NCBI GenBank assembly: GCA_965220045.1
Contig: OZ244803.1
Location: forward strand, 2,418,001-2,482,000
DNA length: 64,000 bases
Source of the DNA: VXOZ01 sp965220045
GTDB taxonomy: Bacteria > Chloroflexota > UBA11872 > VXOZ01
Direction of reading: 5' to 3'
The notes under the pieces: generated by a model
Told to the model about the DNA's origin: nothing
Databases searched by the model: none
Seen by the model: the letters and a program-made list of their open reading frames with translations, nothing else
Part shown: in pieces, positions 1 to 8,039 of the stretch
Layout: the number at the start of each line of letters is the position of its first letter
Numbering within the stretch: position 1 is the first letter of the stretch
Program-made: the position numbers and the translations under genes

Positions 1-647
1 ACCACGTCGCCCGGATTAGTAACCGCCGCGATGAGGGCCCCTTGCAGTTCTACCGGCTTTTGGTGCGTCTTTGCATCACGAGTGACCGTCTCTTCCCACA
101 CGTCGGGAATATTGTGTATCTTCCAGACTCCCTTCGCGCGGCGCGGCGTCTTCTGCAAGACCACCAAATGCTCGCTCTTCCGCCGCGTGCGGTAGCCCAT
201 GCCAATGCGGCCCTTATCCCACGTAACCAGGTCGACCACTGCGAGCTTCGTATCCGCAAGCCAGTTGGAAAAGCCGGTGCAGAGGTGAAACTTATCTATC
301 CACAGAAACAAGTGCCCGCTGGGCATGAGTGCGCGGTCGATACCGCGGACGAAAGAGGTTATCTTCTCCTCGTCCATTTGCCGCATCGAGGAGCGTCCGC
401 GATTTCTGCTGCGCCCTTCGTTGCCGTAGGACATCTTGTCCAGCAGACCGCGGTATTGCGGATCGAGAAACGCTACCGGAAACTTGGCTTCCGGCAGGTG
501 AGCCAGAAACTCCAGGCCGTCCATCTTCAGTCTGGTGTCATACGAGAAGTGCTCGGGAAGGTCCAACGCGGGCATCACCAAGCTGCGCACCGGCGAAAAG
601 ACCGACGTGGCTTCGTTTTCCGGGTCTTGCGGTGGTGTTTCTGCCAT
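1..647 (-). CDS. Site-specific DNA methyltransferase (N4/N6 amino type), 3' part beyond the left edge
   Basis: About 215 residues are visible; the gene runs off the left edge with no stop. Its start is the ATG whose first base is 647, preceded by GAGG. The reading is continuous and contains DPQYRG (about residues 76-81), a variant of the DPPY catalytic motif IV of amino-methyltransferases. About 20 residues further on is the K-Y/S-YGNEG stretch, and near the edge HQKPVELQGALIAAVTNPGD, which matches the motif that normally leads into the S-adenosylmethionine-binding FxGxG segment. This fits the PF01555 type (transfer of methyl from AdoMet to adenine N6 or cytosine N4). No restriction endonuclease is visible on this side, so it may be solitary or have its partner to the left. 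Target sequence unknown. Confidence 0.8.
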   Translation of the reverse strand, partial: MAETPPQDPENEATSVFSPVRSLVMPALDLPEHFSYDTRLKMDGLEFLAHLPEAKFPVAFLDPQYRGLLDKMSYGNEGRSRNRGRSSMRQMDEEKITSFVRGIDRALMPSGHLFLWIDKFHLCTGFSNWLADTKLAVVDLVTWDKGRIGMGYRTRRKSEHLVVLQKTPRRAKGVWKIHNIPDVWEETVTRDAKTHQKPVELQGALIAAVTNPGDV

Positions 648-972
648 GGAGCGTTCCCTCGGTGCGGTCTACGCTGCAATCCACTCATGGGTCCGGCACA
701 CACCCAACTGCCGGCGGGCGCTTGAGAAAGGCAAGTCTCACCACCATTCTACGCCGCGTGATTCTCGGCAACAACCTACGCAGAAAAGCGCAAGAATGAG
801 CAATTTCGTTGCGCCAAGCGAGAGATTGCAACCATGAACTGTTGCATTGGAGCGGCTGGCATCCAGCAGCGGTACGCACGTCGACAGTCCTGTACTGAGC
901 CCGCCGAATCGCTCAGTGCGAATGGATTAAAGACGCTGCGCGCATGGTCGTTGGCGCTGCGGGCAGTTCTAT
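648..972. other. Intergenic, no gene recognised
   Basis: This space separates two minus-strand genes. Every open frame in it is short and lacks protein-like composition. Around 894-922 there is a weak inverted repeat (ACTGAGC with GCTCAGT) that could end transcription of the DUF3604 gene to its right. Nothing else stands out. Confidence 0.5.
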
Positions 973-2172
973 TCAAGAAGCCACGGGAAACCACACCGGG
1001 CTTGACCACGCCGTGCGGCCGTCCTCCTGGACGACGCGTACGTAGTAATAGACCCAATTCTCGCCGTCGCCGTTGCTGACGCTGGGGGAGATCTTCTGCA
1101 ACCTTTCAAGCGGATCGGCGTCTTCCAAGACACCTTCGTGGTAGTAGTCGTCGGCATAGAAGCGCTTCACGTCCACGCCGTTGCGGACGAGCGTAATCGA
1201 TTTTATGCGCTCATTGCCGGAGACGCTATAGGCCACTGTGCGCGGGGATTCATCGATGGCGGGACCTTCAGCACCCATCGGCAAGCCGTTGGTCTCCGTC
1301 CAGAGCCCAATCTTGCGACCGGAGGCCGCGATACAGCGCCGGGCGCGCAGTGCCTCGAAGATGCCCTCCCGGGAAAACTCTTTAACGTAGAGGCCGCCAA
1401 GACCCGTGCCCAGTGCGTTCATGCGCAGGCGGCTCAGGCGCGCCAGTCGTTTAGAGTTCGCGGCATTTGGGTTGTCTGAATGAAAGTAGTGGCCGCCGGC
1501 GTGACCGGTGTGGTTATCGCCGCCGCCGATGACGCCGACACGGCTGGCCTGCGCGAGACCGTCTTGGAGAAAACTGCCGGTGGCGCTCGGCGACCAGTTG
1601 GGATCGCACTCGTGCGGGTTGCCCTGGTACTCATAATTGCCCCAGAGCGAGGTGATCTCCACCACCGGCTCCCAGTGGGCGTGGTGCTGCGACCAGTCAT
1701 ACGGCGTGGCGTCGCGGGCGAGGTGATGCGGGATGCTGAGAGAGTCATACGGCAACGCAGCCAACTGTTGCCAGAGTTGGGAAAGCTCTGTTACCTCCGC
1801 ACCACTCTGCAGGATGGGCGGCTCATCATGGTTGAAGATGGTGTTGCGGTGTCCCCACTGCCGGTCTTTGGGCGCATTCCACTCATACGCCGGGACACTC
1901 ACAAATCGGCCCGGCTCGTGGTACTGCCGGTTGGCATCCAGAATCTCCGCCCATTCGTCTTCCACCAGCATCCTGCCGTTGCCCGACCACGTATGATCGG
2001 TCACCGCGCCAAAGTCCATGCCCGCCACGTCGCGGGCGTAACGGTAACAATCGGCGGGCGAGCCGTCGAAGCCGTCGGGAAGCGTTTCATCTCCCCAGTA
2101 GCACGACGAAAAGTACGAATGAATGTGCAGGTCTCCCCACACCAGGCGGTACTCAGCCGGTTGGCGTACCAT
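973..2172 (-). CDS. DUF3604-family protein (PHP-like metal-dependent hydrolase)
   Basis: The N-terminus carries WGDLHIHS and later AVTDHTW, which resemble the metal-binding HxH and D-H motifs of PHP-type phosphoesterases; the whole layout fits DUF3604 proteins (about 400 residues or more). Further His-rich motifs are GGGDNHTGH near the middle. The C-terminal part looks like a beta-rich domain. An upstream ATG (first base 2250) would add 26 residues, but the ATG at 2172 has GGGAG ten bases ahead and places the GDLHIHS motif close to the N-terminus, so I chose it. Biochemical role unknown; a phosphoester or related hydrolysis is inferred from the fold only. Confidence 0.8.
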   Translation of the reverse strand: MVRQPAEYRLVWGDLHIHSYFSSCYWGDETLPDGFDGSPADCYRYARDVAGMDFGAVTDHTWSGNGRMLVEDEWAEILDANRQYHEPGRFVSVPAYEWNAPKDRQWGHRNTIFNHDEPPILQSGAEVTELSQLWQQLAALPYDSLSIPHHLARDATPYDWSQHHAHWEPVVEITSLWGNYEYQGNPHECDPNWSPSATGSFLQDGLAQASRVGVIGGGDNHTGHAGGHYFHSDNPNAANSKRLARLSRLRMNALGTGLGGLYVKEFSREGIFEALRARRCIAASGRKIGLWTETNGLPMGAEGPAIDESPRTVAYSVSGNERIKSITLVRNGVDVKRFYADDYYHEGVLEDADPLERLQKISPSVSNGDGENWVYYYVRVVQEDGRTAWSSPVWFPVAS

Positions 2173-2341
2173 GAATGTCAGACTCCCTACGATTCCACGA
2201 GTGCCTCGCTGTCTTCTTCGCTCCCATTGTACGTCGTCCTGGGAGGACATGCAGCATGCGGCATGCCAATGCCTCCTCTTGATGTAGAGATGGCCTACGA
2301 CATGCGAAAGGTGTACACTTCAAGCAGTAAAATGATGCCAA

Positions 2342-2379
2342 ACCCACTTAGAGTTCTGCGATAGAGAACTCTCTTGGGT
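2342..2379. promoter_or_regulatory. Long inverted repeat between divergent genes
   Basis: AGAGTTCT (2350-2357) and AGAACTCT (2365-2372) are perfect 8-bp arms with a 7-bp loop. They are extended by a second pair, ACCCA (2342-2346) with TGGGT (2375-2379). The site lies between the divergent DUF3604 and PhyH genes, about 80 bp upstream of the PhyH start. It could be an operator or a hairpin in the leader; no flanking T-tract argues against a terminator. Confidence 0.4.
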
Positions 2380-2459
2380 CTGCACGTGCGGTATCCCCCA
2401 CACGGCAAACGGCTTCCACAACAGCGTAACGGTCTAGCGATACCGGAAGGGGCGTTGTG

Positions 2460-3287
2460 ATGTTTGATCAGAATTTCAAAGACACCTTTGACCAGCAAGG
2501 CTACGTCATTGCGCGCGGCTTGTTTCCGCCGGACGAAGTAGCGGCGCTTACCGACCACTACATGTACTTGCGGCAGAGCGGGACATACAAGGGCGACTCC
2601 GCCGGTGTGGAAGCGCCAAACGGAGACCCGTCCGCCGACCCGCTAAAGCGGTTTCCCCGCATGATCCACATGCACCGCTGGGACGACCTCAGCCTGCAGT
2701 GGATTCTGGACCCGCGCTTTCGGGAGGGCCTGGCGACGCTGTTGGGAGCCGACCCCTTCGCGGTGCAGACCATGATTTACTTCAAACCGCCGGGAGCGCG
2801 CGGACAAGCCTTGCACCAGGACCAGTTCTACTTGCAGGTGCAACCCGGCACGTGCATGGCGGCCTGGCTCGCGCTCGACGACTGCGACGAGGCGAACGGT
2901 TGCCTGCAGGTGGTGCCCGGCAGTCACACGTTGCCGGAGCTGTGCACGGAGGAGGCGGACACCGCACAGAGCTTTACAGACGTCACGGTGCCGCTGCCGG
3001 AACAGGTGGGGACCGTGCCAGTGCTCATGGATGCCGGTGACGTGCTCTTCTTCAACGGCCAGCTCATTCACGGCAGCTTTCCGAATACGACCACCGACCG
3101 TTTTCGCCGCTCACTCATCGGCCACTACATCATGGGCAGCGCGGAGAAAGTCTCCAAGTACTACCATCCGGTGTTGCGCATGGACGGCAGCGTGGTAGCA
3201 CTTGGCAACAGCGAGCGGGGCGGCCCCTGCGGCGTGTGGGTAGAGGAAGACGGCCAACCGGTGGTGGAAATGGCAGTTGGGGAGTAA
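2460..3287 (+). CDS. Phytanoyl-CoA dioxygenase (PhyH) family protein
   Basis: Fe(II)/2-oxoglutarate-dependent oxygenase of the PhyH family, 275 residues, the usual length. The facial triad is visible: His119 and Asp121 in LHQDQFYL, and the distal His (about 204) in LIHGSFPN. An Arg follows in DRFRRSLIGHY and is the expected 2-oxoglutarate anchor. The motif GCLQVVPGSH is typical. The start is GTG-ATG; the ATG at 2460 is better spaced from GGAAGGGG than the GTG at 2457. The gene ends 11 bases before cdsA, which converges on it. Substrate cannot be read from sequence; members of this family in uncultured Chloroflexota are numerous and mostly uncharacterised. Confidence 0.9.
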   Translation: MFDQNFKDTFDQQGYVIARGLFPPDEVAALTDHYMYLRQSGTYKGDSAGVEAPNGDPSADPLKRFPRMIHMHRWDDLSLQWILDPRFREGLATLLGADPFAVQTMIYFKPPGARGQALHQDQFYLQVQPGTCMAAWLALDDCDEANGCLQVVPGSHTLPELCTEEADTAQSFTDVTVPLPEQVGTVPVLMDAGDVLFFNGQLIHGSFPNTTTDRFRRSLIGHYIMGSAEKVSKYYHPVLRMDGSVVALGNSERGGPCGVWVEEDGQPVVEMAVGE

Positions 3288-3298
3288 GCGAGGTGCCC

Positions 3299-4207
3299 CT
3301 ATTGTGCTCCCAATTGCAGGCTGGCCCAGATCAGAGCCACGTAGAACATGAAAGGGCCGGTGAAGAGCAGGCTGTCTATCCGGTCCAAGACGCCGCCGTG
3401 GCCGGGGATTAGCGTACCGGATTCTTTCACGTCGCCCCCGCGCTTGAGGAGCGATTCCACCAGGTCGCCAAGTTGCGCAACCAGCGCGGTGGCCAGACCT
3501 ATGAGGCCAGCCAAGATCGGGCTAAGCGGGAATGGGGTGAATTGCGCGTAAAGGGCGGCAACCGTAACCGCGATGAATGCGCCGCCAATTGTGCCTTCCA
3601 GGGTCTTGCCTGCGCTTAGGTGCTGGAAAATGCGGCGCTTGCCGATGCCCCGACCAACGAGATACGCCCCCGTGTCATAGGCCCACGTGACGACCAAGGC
3701 AAAGATCAGCCACAACTCTCCGCGCACGTAGATGTAGTCGCGCAGCGCGACGGTGTGGCCCAGCAGCCACCCCACATACATCGCGCCCGCCACCGCCATG
3801 CCCCATCCGGTGAATGTCTGGGCGTGACTGTCGGCCCGGGGCAGCAACAGCACCCAAAGCGAGCACAGCACGATCACCGTAAAGAAGAGCGGCGGGAGTA
3901 TCACCAGTTCGGCATAGCCCGCCCAGATCAAGCTATAGGGCCAGAGGAAGAAGCCGAGGGCGAGCGCACCGGCCGTAATCCGGTGCACGCCGAGTCCCAT
4001 GCCGCGGACGAGACTGACGTATTCCCACAGTGCGAGCCCGCCCAGGACAAGCATCCCTATCAGCAGCCAGGGATTGCCAAAGTAGGCCAGGGCCAGCAGG
4101 AGTGGGGCATAGACTACTGCCGAGAGGCCGCGGATCGAGAGATCCTGCCAGGCGGTGCGTTGCGCTGCGCGGCTCGTCCCGCCGCGCTTATTGCTTCGCT
4201 TTGCCAT
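3299..4207 (-). CDS. cdsA: Phosphatidate cytidylyltransferase
   Basis: Converts phosphatidic acid and CTP to CDP-diacylglycerol, the precursor of phospholipids, in the cytoplasmic membrane. The C-terminal CDS signature is present: SLLKR-GGDVKESG-TLIPGHGG-VLDRID, with KE in place of the usual KD. DTGAYLVGRGIGKRR and SAGKTLEGTIGG are also typical. The N-terminal 20 residues are basic and are followed by several membrane segments. At 302 residues the length is normal. The start overlaps the end of uppS by 20 bases, so the two are probably translationally coupled as the last genes of the rpsB operon. Confidence 0.95.
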   Translation of the reverse strand: MAKRSNKRGGTSRAAQRTAWQDLSIRGLSAVVYAPLLLALAYFGNPWLLIGMLVLGGLALWEYVSLVRGMGLGVHRITAGALALGFFLWPYSLIWAGYAELVILPPLFFTVIVLCSLWVLLLPRADSHAQTFTGWGMAVAGAMYVGWLLGHTVALRDYIYVRGELWLIFALVVTWAYDTGAYLVGRGIGKRRIFQHLSAGKTLEGTIGGAFIAVTVAALYAQFTPFPLSPILAGLIGLATALVAQLGDLVESLLKRGGDVKESGTLIPGHGGVLDRIDSLLFTGPFMFYVALIWASLQLGAQ

Positions 4208-5024
4208 TCCGGCTGGTGACTAGGCCGTCGCTTACAGCGGGGCCTTCGCCAATAGCGGAGTCGTCGCTACGGGCGAGGCCGCCAAACTTGCGCTCGCGGC
4301 GGCTGTAGTTGGCAAGAGCGGCGTAAAACTCTTCGCGCCCAAAGTCCGGCCAGAACACTTGTGCGGCATAGTATTCGGCGTAAGCGGCCTGCCACAGCAG
4401 GAAATTGGAAAGCCGCATTTCTCCCGCAGTTCGTATGACCAGGTCCGGGTCGGGCAGATTACGGGTATAGAGGTGCTGGGCAATAGTCTCTTCCGAAATA
4501 CGGGCGGCAGGCACTCCGGCTGCCACGATTTCGCGCACGGCATCGACAATCTCGCTGCGTCCGCCATAGTTGAAGGCGAAGTTTATCGTAAGCCGGTCAT
4601 TCTCACGCGTTGCGATCTCAAGCTGATCGATGGCGACCTGCAGCGTAGACGGCACGGCGTCGCGACGACCGATGGAGCGAACTTGAATCTGGTTTTCAAC
4701 GATCGCGCCCTGTTCGCGCTCTATCGTCTCTTCCAGCAAGGTCATGAGCCCGCTGACTTCCTGCTCGGGACGCGCCCAGTTTTCCGTTGAAAAGGCAAAA
4801 AGAGTGAGAACCTTAACGCCGAAGTCTACCGCAGCCTCGGCAACTTCGCGCACACAACGCGCTCCGGCGCGATGCCCTTCCAAGCGCGGCAGTCCGCGTT
4901 GCGCCGCCCAACGGCCGTTGCCGTCCATCACGATGCCGACGTGCACGGGGATTGTGGGAAGTGGAGGAAGTTCCTCCGCCTCTTGGGGTGCAGCCTTCAG
5001 TGATTTGGACGGTGTTGGGTCCAT
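4188..5024 (-). CDS. uppS: Isoprenyl transferase (undecaprenyl diphosphate synthase)
   Basis: cis-Prenyltransferase that extends farnesyl diphosphate to the C55 carrier used for cell-wall precursors. HVGIVMDGNGRWA holds the catalytic Asp34 and the diphosphate-binding loop. LTLFAFSTENWARP, INFAFNYGGRSEI and PDLVIRTAGEMRLSNFLLWQ are the other conserved regions. A Pro/Glu-rich N-terminal tail of about 25 residues precedes the domain. It starts 2 bases after frr ends and overlaps cdsA by 20 bases. Confidence 0.96.
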   Translation of the reverse strand: MDPTPSKSLKAAPQEAEELPPLPTIPVHVGIVMDGNGRWAAQRGLPRLEGHRAGARCVREVAEAAVDFGVKVLTLFAFSTENWARPEQEVSGLMTLLEETIEREQGAIVENQIQVRSIGRRDAVPSTLQVAIDQLEIATRENDRLTINFAFNYGGRSEIVDAVREIVAAGVPAARISEETIAQHLYTRNLPDPDLVIRTAGEMRLSNFLLWQAAYAEYYAAQVFWPDFGREEFYAALANYSRRERKFGGLARSDDSAIGEGPAVSDGLVTSRNGKAKQ

Positions 5025-5026
5025 CG

Positions 5027-5584
5027 TCAGATGGTTAGAATCTCTTCTTCTTTTTCGGCAAGCACAGTATCGACACGCTCAATTTCGGCATCGGTCAACT
5101 TCTGCAATTCGGCTTGAGCACGGCGGACATCATCCTTGGAGACGCCGCTGTTTTTCTCCTCTTTGCGCAAGGACTCTTGAGCCGACCGGCGGCCATTGCG
5201 GATGGCGACGCGCGCTTCTTCGGCTCTCTGCCGCACCATCTTGGCGAGCTCTTGCCGCCGTTCCGCCGTGGGTTGCGGCAAGGCTATGCGAATCACGGTG
5301 CCGTCATTCGTGGGGGTGATGCCGAGTTCCGACTTTAGTATCGCCCGTTCGATTGCCGGAATGGACTGCTTGTCCCACGGCTGAATGACGATGAGCCGCG
5401 GTTCGGGAACAAGAATGGTGGCTACTTGATTGAGGGGCAATTCCGTCCCGTAGTATTCGACAGCTATTTCCTCGACAAGCGCAGTGGACGCTCTGCCGGT
5501 GCGAATGCGGGCAATGTCCCGCTGCAGCGACTCTGTCGCCAGTCCCATGGTGATTTCTGTGTCTTCAAGAATCGGCTCCAGCAT
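5027..5584 (-). CDS. frr: Ribosome recycling factor
   Basis: Works with EF-G to split the post-termination ribosome. 185 residues, standard size; conserved IRTGRAS, IQPWDKQSIPAIERAI, TNDGTVIRIALPQPTAERRQEL and the C-terminal helix are present. The start overlaps the end of pyrH by 20 bases and has a strong AGGAGAGAGG ribosome-binding site inside pyrH. Confidence 0.97.
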   Translation of the reverse strand: MLEPILEDTEITMGLATESLQRDIARIRTGRASTALVEEIAVEYYGTELPLNQVATILVPEPRLIVIQPWDKQSIPAIERAILKSELGITPTNDGTVIRIALPQPTAERRQELAKMVRQRAEEARVAIRNGRRSAQESLRKEEKNSGVSKDDVRRAQAELQKLTDAEIERVDTVLAEKEEEILTI

Positions 5585-6311
5585 CGTCCCTCTCTCCTAT
5601 CAAGGTCCCAACTGGTTCCCCTTGCAGCAACCTTTCCAATGCTCCGGCATTCTCCAGTTTGAATACCGCAATGGGCAGGTCATTTTCCATACACAATGAA
5701 ATCGCGGTGCTATCCATCACCTTAAGGCCCATATTCAGCGCGTCTAGGTATGTAAGGTAATCGAATTTCCTGGCGTCCGGATTGACGATGGGATCGCTTT
5801 CATACGCCCCGTCAACCTTCGTGGCCTTTATCAGGATTTCCGCGTTTATCTCCATGGCGCGCAGGGCGCCCGCCGTGTCGGTAGTGAAGAAGGGATTGCC
5901 CGTACCCGCGCTGAAGATGACGACGCGGTCCTGCTCCAAATGGTCGATGGCGCGCGCCCGGATATACGGTTCGGCAACTTCACGCATTTCGATTGCCGTC
6001 TGCACGCGGGCGTCCAAGCCTTCACGCGCCACGGCATCCTGGAGAGCCAGCGCGTTTATGACCGTCGCCAACATGCCCATGTAGTCGGCAGTCGCGCGGT
6101 CCATGCCCTGGTCGGCTGCCAGTTCGCCCCGCCAGATATTGCCCCCGCCGATGACAACGCCAATCTGAACGCCGAGGCGGCGAGCGGAGGCAATCTGCTT
6201 GGCGATGTCGCGCGCGATTGCCAGGTCTATGCCATACTCGCCCTTCCCTTTGCCCATAAGCGCCTCGCCGCCGATCTTGAGCAACACGCGCCTATAGCGT
6301 AGCTTTGCCAT
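5565..6311 (-). CDS. pyrH: UMP kinase
   Basis: Phosphorylates UMP to UDP with ATP; bacterial amino-acid-kinase fold. LLKIGGEAL (phosphate-binding), VVIGGGNIWRG and SAGTGNPFFTTDTA (UMP and effector site) are visible. 248 residues, standard. GAGGATGT precedes the ATG. Lies between tsf and frr in the classical order. Confidence 0.97.
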   Translation of the reverse strand: MAKLRYRRVLLKIGGEALMGKGKGEYGIDLAIARDIAKQIASARRLGVQIGVVIGGGNIWRGELAADQGMDRATADYMGMLATVINALALQDAVAREGLDARVQTAIEMREVAEPYIRARAIDHLEQDRVVIFSAGTGNPFFTTDTAGALRAMEINAEILIKATKVDGAYESDPIVNPDARKFDYLTYLDALNMGLKVMDSTAISLCMENDLPIAVFKLENAGALERLLQGEPVGTLIGERDDAGADS

Positions 6312-6382
6312 ACATCCTCTTTGCTCGTACAGAGCCGGGTTGCCGACGCCTATTCAGAAAGGGCACTCGGAGTTCAGCCGCT

Positions 6383-6889
6383 CTACAGGCCCCGTTCGTA
6401 GCGGCAGAAGCGCCGCACGACGATATTCTCGCCGGTCTTGGCAATGGATTGCTTGACAAGGTCGGCAACGGTAAGCGACGGATCACGCACGAACGGCTGC
6501 GCCAGCAACACGGTCTCCTCCGGGTTGCCCTCGTAGTCTTCCGGCAACTCCCCTTCGCTCACGAATTCCGGGCCCATGCCGGCAATATGCAAGGCAATTT
6601 CGTGCACGAGATGCTGGAATTCATCCGTGCGTGCCACAAAGTCCGTTTCGCAGTTCACTTCCACCAAGACGCCGACGCGCCCATCACCGTGGATATACGA
6701 GTGCACCAAGCCCTGGGAGGCCTCCTTATCCGCGCGTTTCTCCGCTTTCGCGAGTCCTTGCTCGTCCAGCAGCTTCTTAGCGGCTGCGTGGTCTCCGTCC
6801 GCGTCTTCCAAGGCCCGCTTGCAGTCCATAATCCCTGCGCCGGTTTCCTCGCGCAGCGACTTAATGTCCGTAATTGTCACCGTTGCCAT
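6383..6889 (-). CDS. tsf: Elongation factor Ts, short form
   Basis: Nucleotide exchange factor for EF-Tu. The N-terminal UBA-like domain (TDIKSLREETGAGIMDCKRAL) and the core NCETDFVAR motif with the EF-Tu-contacting TDFV residues are intact. At 168 residues it lacks the second core subdomain and coiled coil found in the roughly 280-residue enterobacterial protein; short forms are known in Thermus, cyanobacteria and several other lineages. GGGAG lies about 13 bases ahead of the ATG. 49 bases separate it from rpsB. Confidence 0.95.
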   Translation of the reverse strand: MATVTITDIKSLREETGAGIMDCKRALEDADGDHAAAKKLLDEQGLAKAEKRADKEASQGLVHSYIHGDGRVGVLVEVNCETDFVARTDEFQHLVHEIALHIAGMGPEFVSEGELPEDYEGNPEETVLLAQPFVRDPSLTVADLVKQSIAKTGENIVVRRFCRYERGL

Positions 6890-6938
6890 TTGTTGGAATC
6901 TAACTCCCTCTGCCTGATAGCATTCTTAGTTCAGCGGC

Positions 6939-7739
6939 CTAGCCGGCATCGTCTTCAGCGGTAGCTTCCTCAGGTTCACCTTCCGGCTCGGCGTCCGGAT
7001 CGGCTGCCACCGCCTCCACCGCGTTAGCGGCCTCTGCCTCGGAGGCCTGAGCCGCGCGCAATTCCTGCCCGCTGCGAACGGCATCGGCAATGAGGCGCGT
7101 GATGAGGCGAATCGACTTGATCGCGTCGTCATTGCCGGGTATGGAGTATTCCACCTGATCGGGATCGCAATTCGTGTCGAGCAACGCGATAACAGGAATG
7201 CCGAGTTTCTGCGCCTCCGCCACCGCAATGTGCTCGCGGACGGTATCGACGACGTAGAGGGCGGAAGGAAGCCGGTGCATATCCCGGATGCCGTTGAGGA
7301 AGCGCTGGAGCTTCGCCAAGCGGTCCTGCAGACGGCCTACTTCCTTTTTGGAGTAGCTCTGCCAGGCGTCATTCGCCTGCTCGGATTCCATCTCTTTCAT
7401 CTTCGCCAGACGCTGGCTGATGGTGGCATAGTTTGTCAGCATGCCTCCCAGCCATCGCTGGTTTACGAACGGCATCCCGACACGCGATGCCTCTTGCTCC
7501 ACAATTTCCTGCGCCTGTCTCTTGGTGCCGACAAACAAAACTTCCCGGTTGTCCAGCGCGAGATCGCGGGCAAAGTCGCAGGCTTCCTGCAGTCCGCTTG
7601 CGCTCTTTTCAAGATCGATGATATGGATCTTGCTTCTCGCCATGTAGATAAAGGGCTTCATCTTGGGATTCCACCGGTTAGTCGGATGCCCAAAGTGCAC
7701 GCCCGCGTCAAACAGATCCTTTAGACTCGCCACGGCCAT
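6939..7739 (-). CDS. rpsB: Ribosomal protein S2
   Basis: Small-subunit protein. The start MAVASLKDLFDAGVHFGHPTNRWNPKMKPFI and LLDTNCDPDQVEYSIPGNDDAIKSI are diagnostic. The C-terminal 45 residues are an acidic Ala/Glu/Asp-rich tail (ending EDDAG), which is common outside the Proteobacteria. First gene of the operon rpsB-tsf-pyrH-frr-uppS-cdsA. Confidence 0.97.
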   Translation of the reverse strand: MAVASLKDLFDAGVHFGHPTNRWNPKMKPFIYMARSKIHIIDLEKSASGLQEACDFARDLALDNREVLFVGTKRQAQEIVEQEASRVGMPFVNQRWLGGMLTNYATISQRLAKMKEMESEQANDAWQSYSKKEVGRLQDRLAKLQRFLNGIRDMHRLPSALYVVDTVREHIAVAEAQKLGIPVIALLDTNCDPDQVEYSIPGNDDAIKSIRLITRLIADAVRSGQELRAAQASEAEAANAVEAVAADPDAEPEGEPEEATAEDDAG

Positions 7740-7858
7740 TCGTTCGCGACCCCTTCTGCACTCCTGTGCCTACGAGCGATAAGGCTCGCTGCTGCTTTAC
7801 ACACAATATCAAGCCTCGCACGCAAATTCCTCGTGCAGGCCCGTTGGCTATCTAGAAC

Positions 7859-7888
7859 AGTATACCGTCTCCGCCGCGTGGGCGGCAA
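7859..7888 (-). promoter_or_regulatory. Probable sigma-70 promoter of the rpsB operon
   Basis: Read on the minus strand: TTGCCG (7883-7888), 18-bp spacer, TATACT (7859-7864), about 115 bases upstream of the rpsB start. Fits the consensus in five of six -10 positions and is the best candidate in the 300-bp space between rpsB and lhgO. Confidence 0.5.
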
Positions 7889-7895
7889 TGCAATT

Positions 7896-7912
7896 GCACC
7901 CAAAATGGGTGC
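7896..7912. promoter_or_regulatory. Perfect inverted repeat just upstream of the rpsB promoter
   Basis: GCACCC-AAAAT-GGGTGC, two 6-bp arms with a 5-bp spacer, 7 bp upstream of the putative -35 box. Its position suits an activator or repressor site. No regulator can be named. Confidence 0.35.
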
Positions 7913-8039
7913 TCAGGCAAGATCATTGGCCCTGCCTCACCAAGGCGCCGCCCGTCCTTGTCATTCAGTTTGAGGTCAATAGGGATTAGCAATCAGCGCG
8001 CAGGGCAACTGAGAACGGTCACCCAATGCCCCTGTCAAC

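Noticed and set aside
42..725. Plus-strand open frame of 227 codons at the left edge
   Set aside because: It is the antisense of the methyltransferase gene, whose minus-strand reading has clear catalytic motifs; the plus-strand product is Arg/His/Cys-rich without any motif.
1480..2364. Plus-strand open frame of 294 codons
   Set aside because: Antisense to the DUF3604 gene; composition is typical of a shadow frame.
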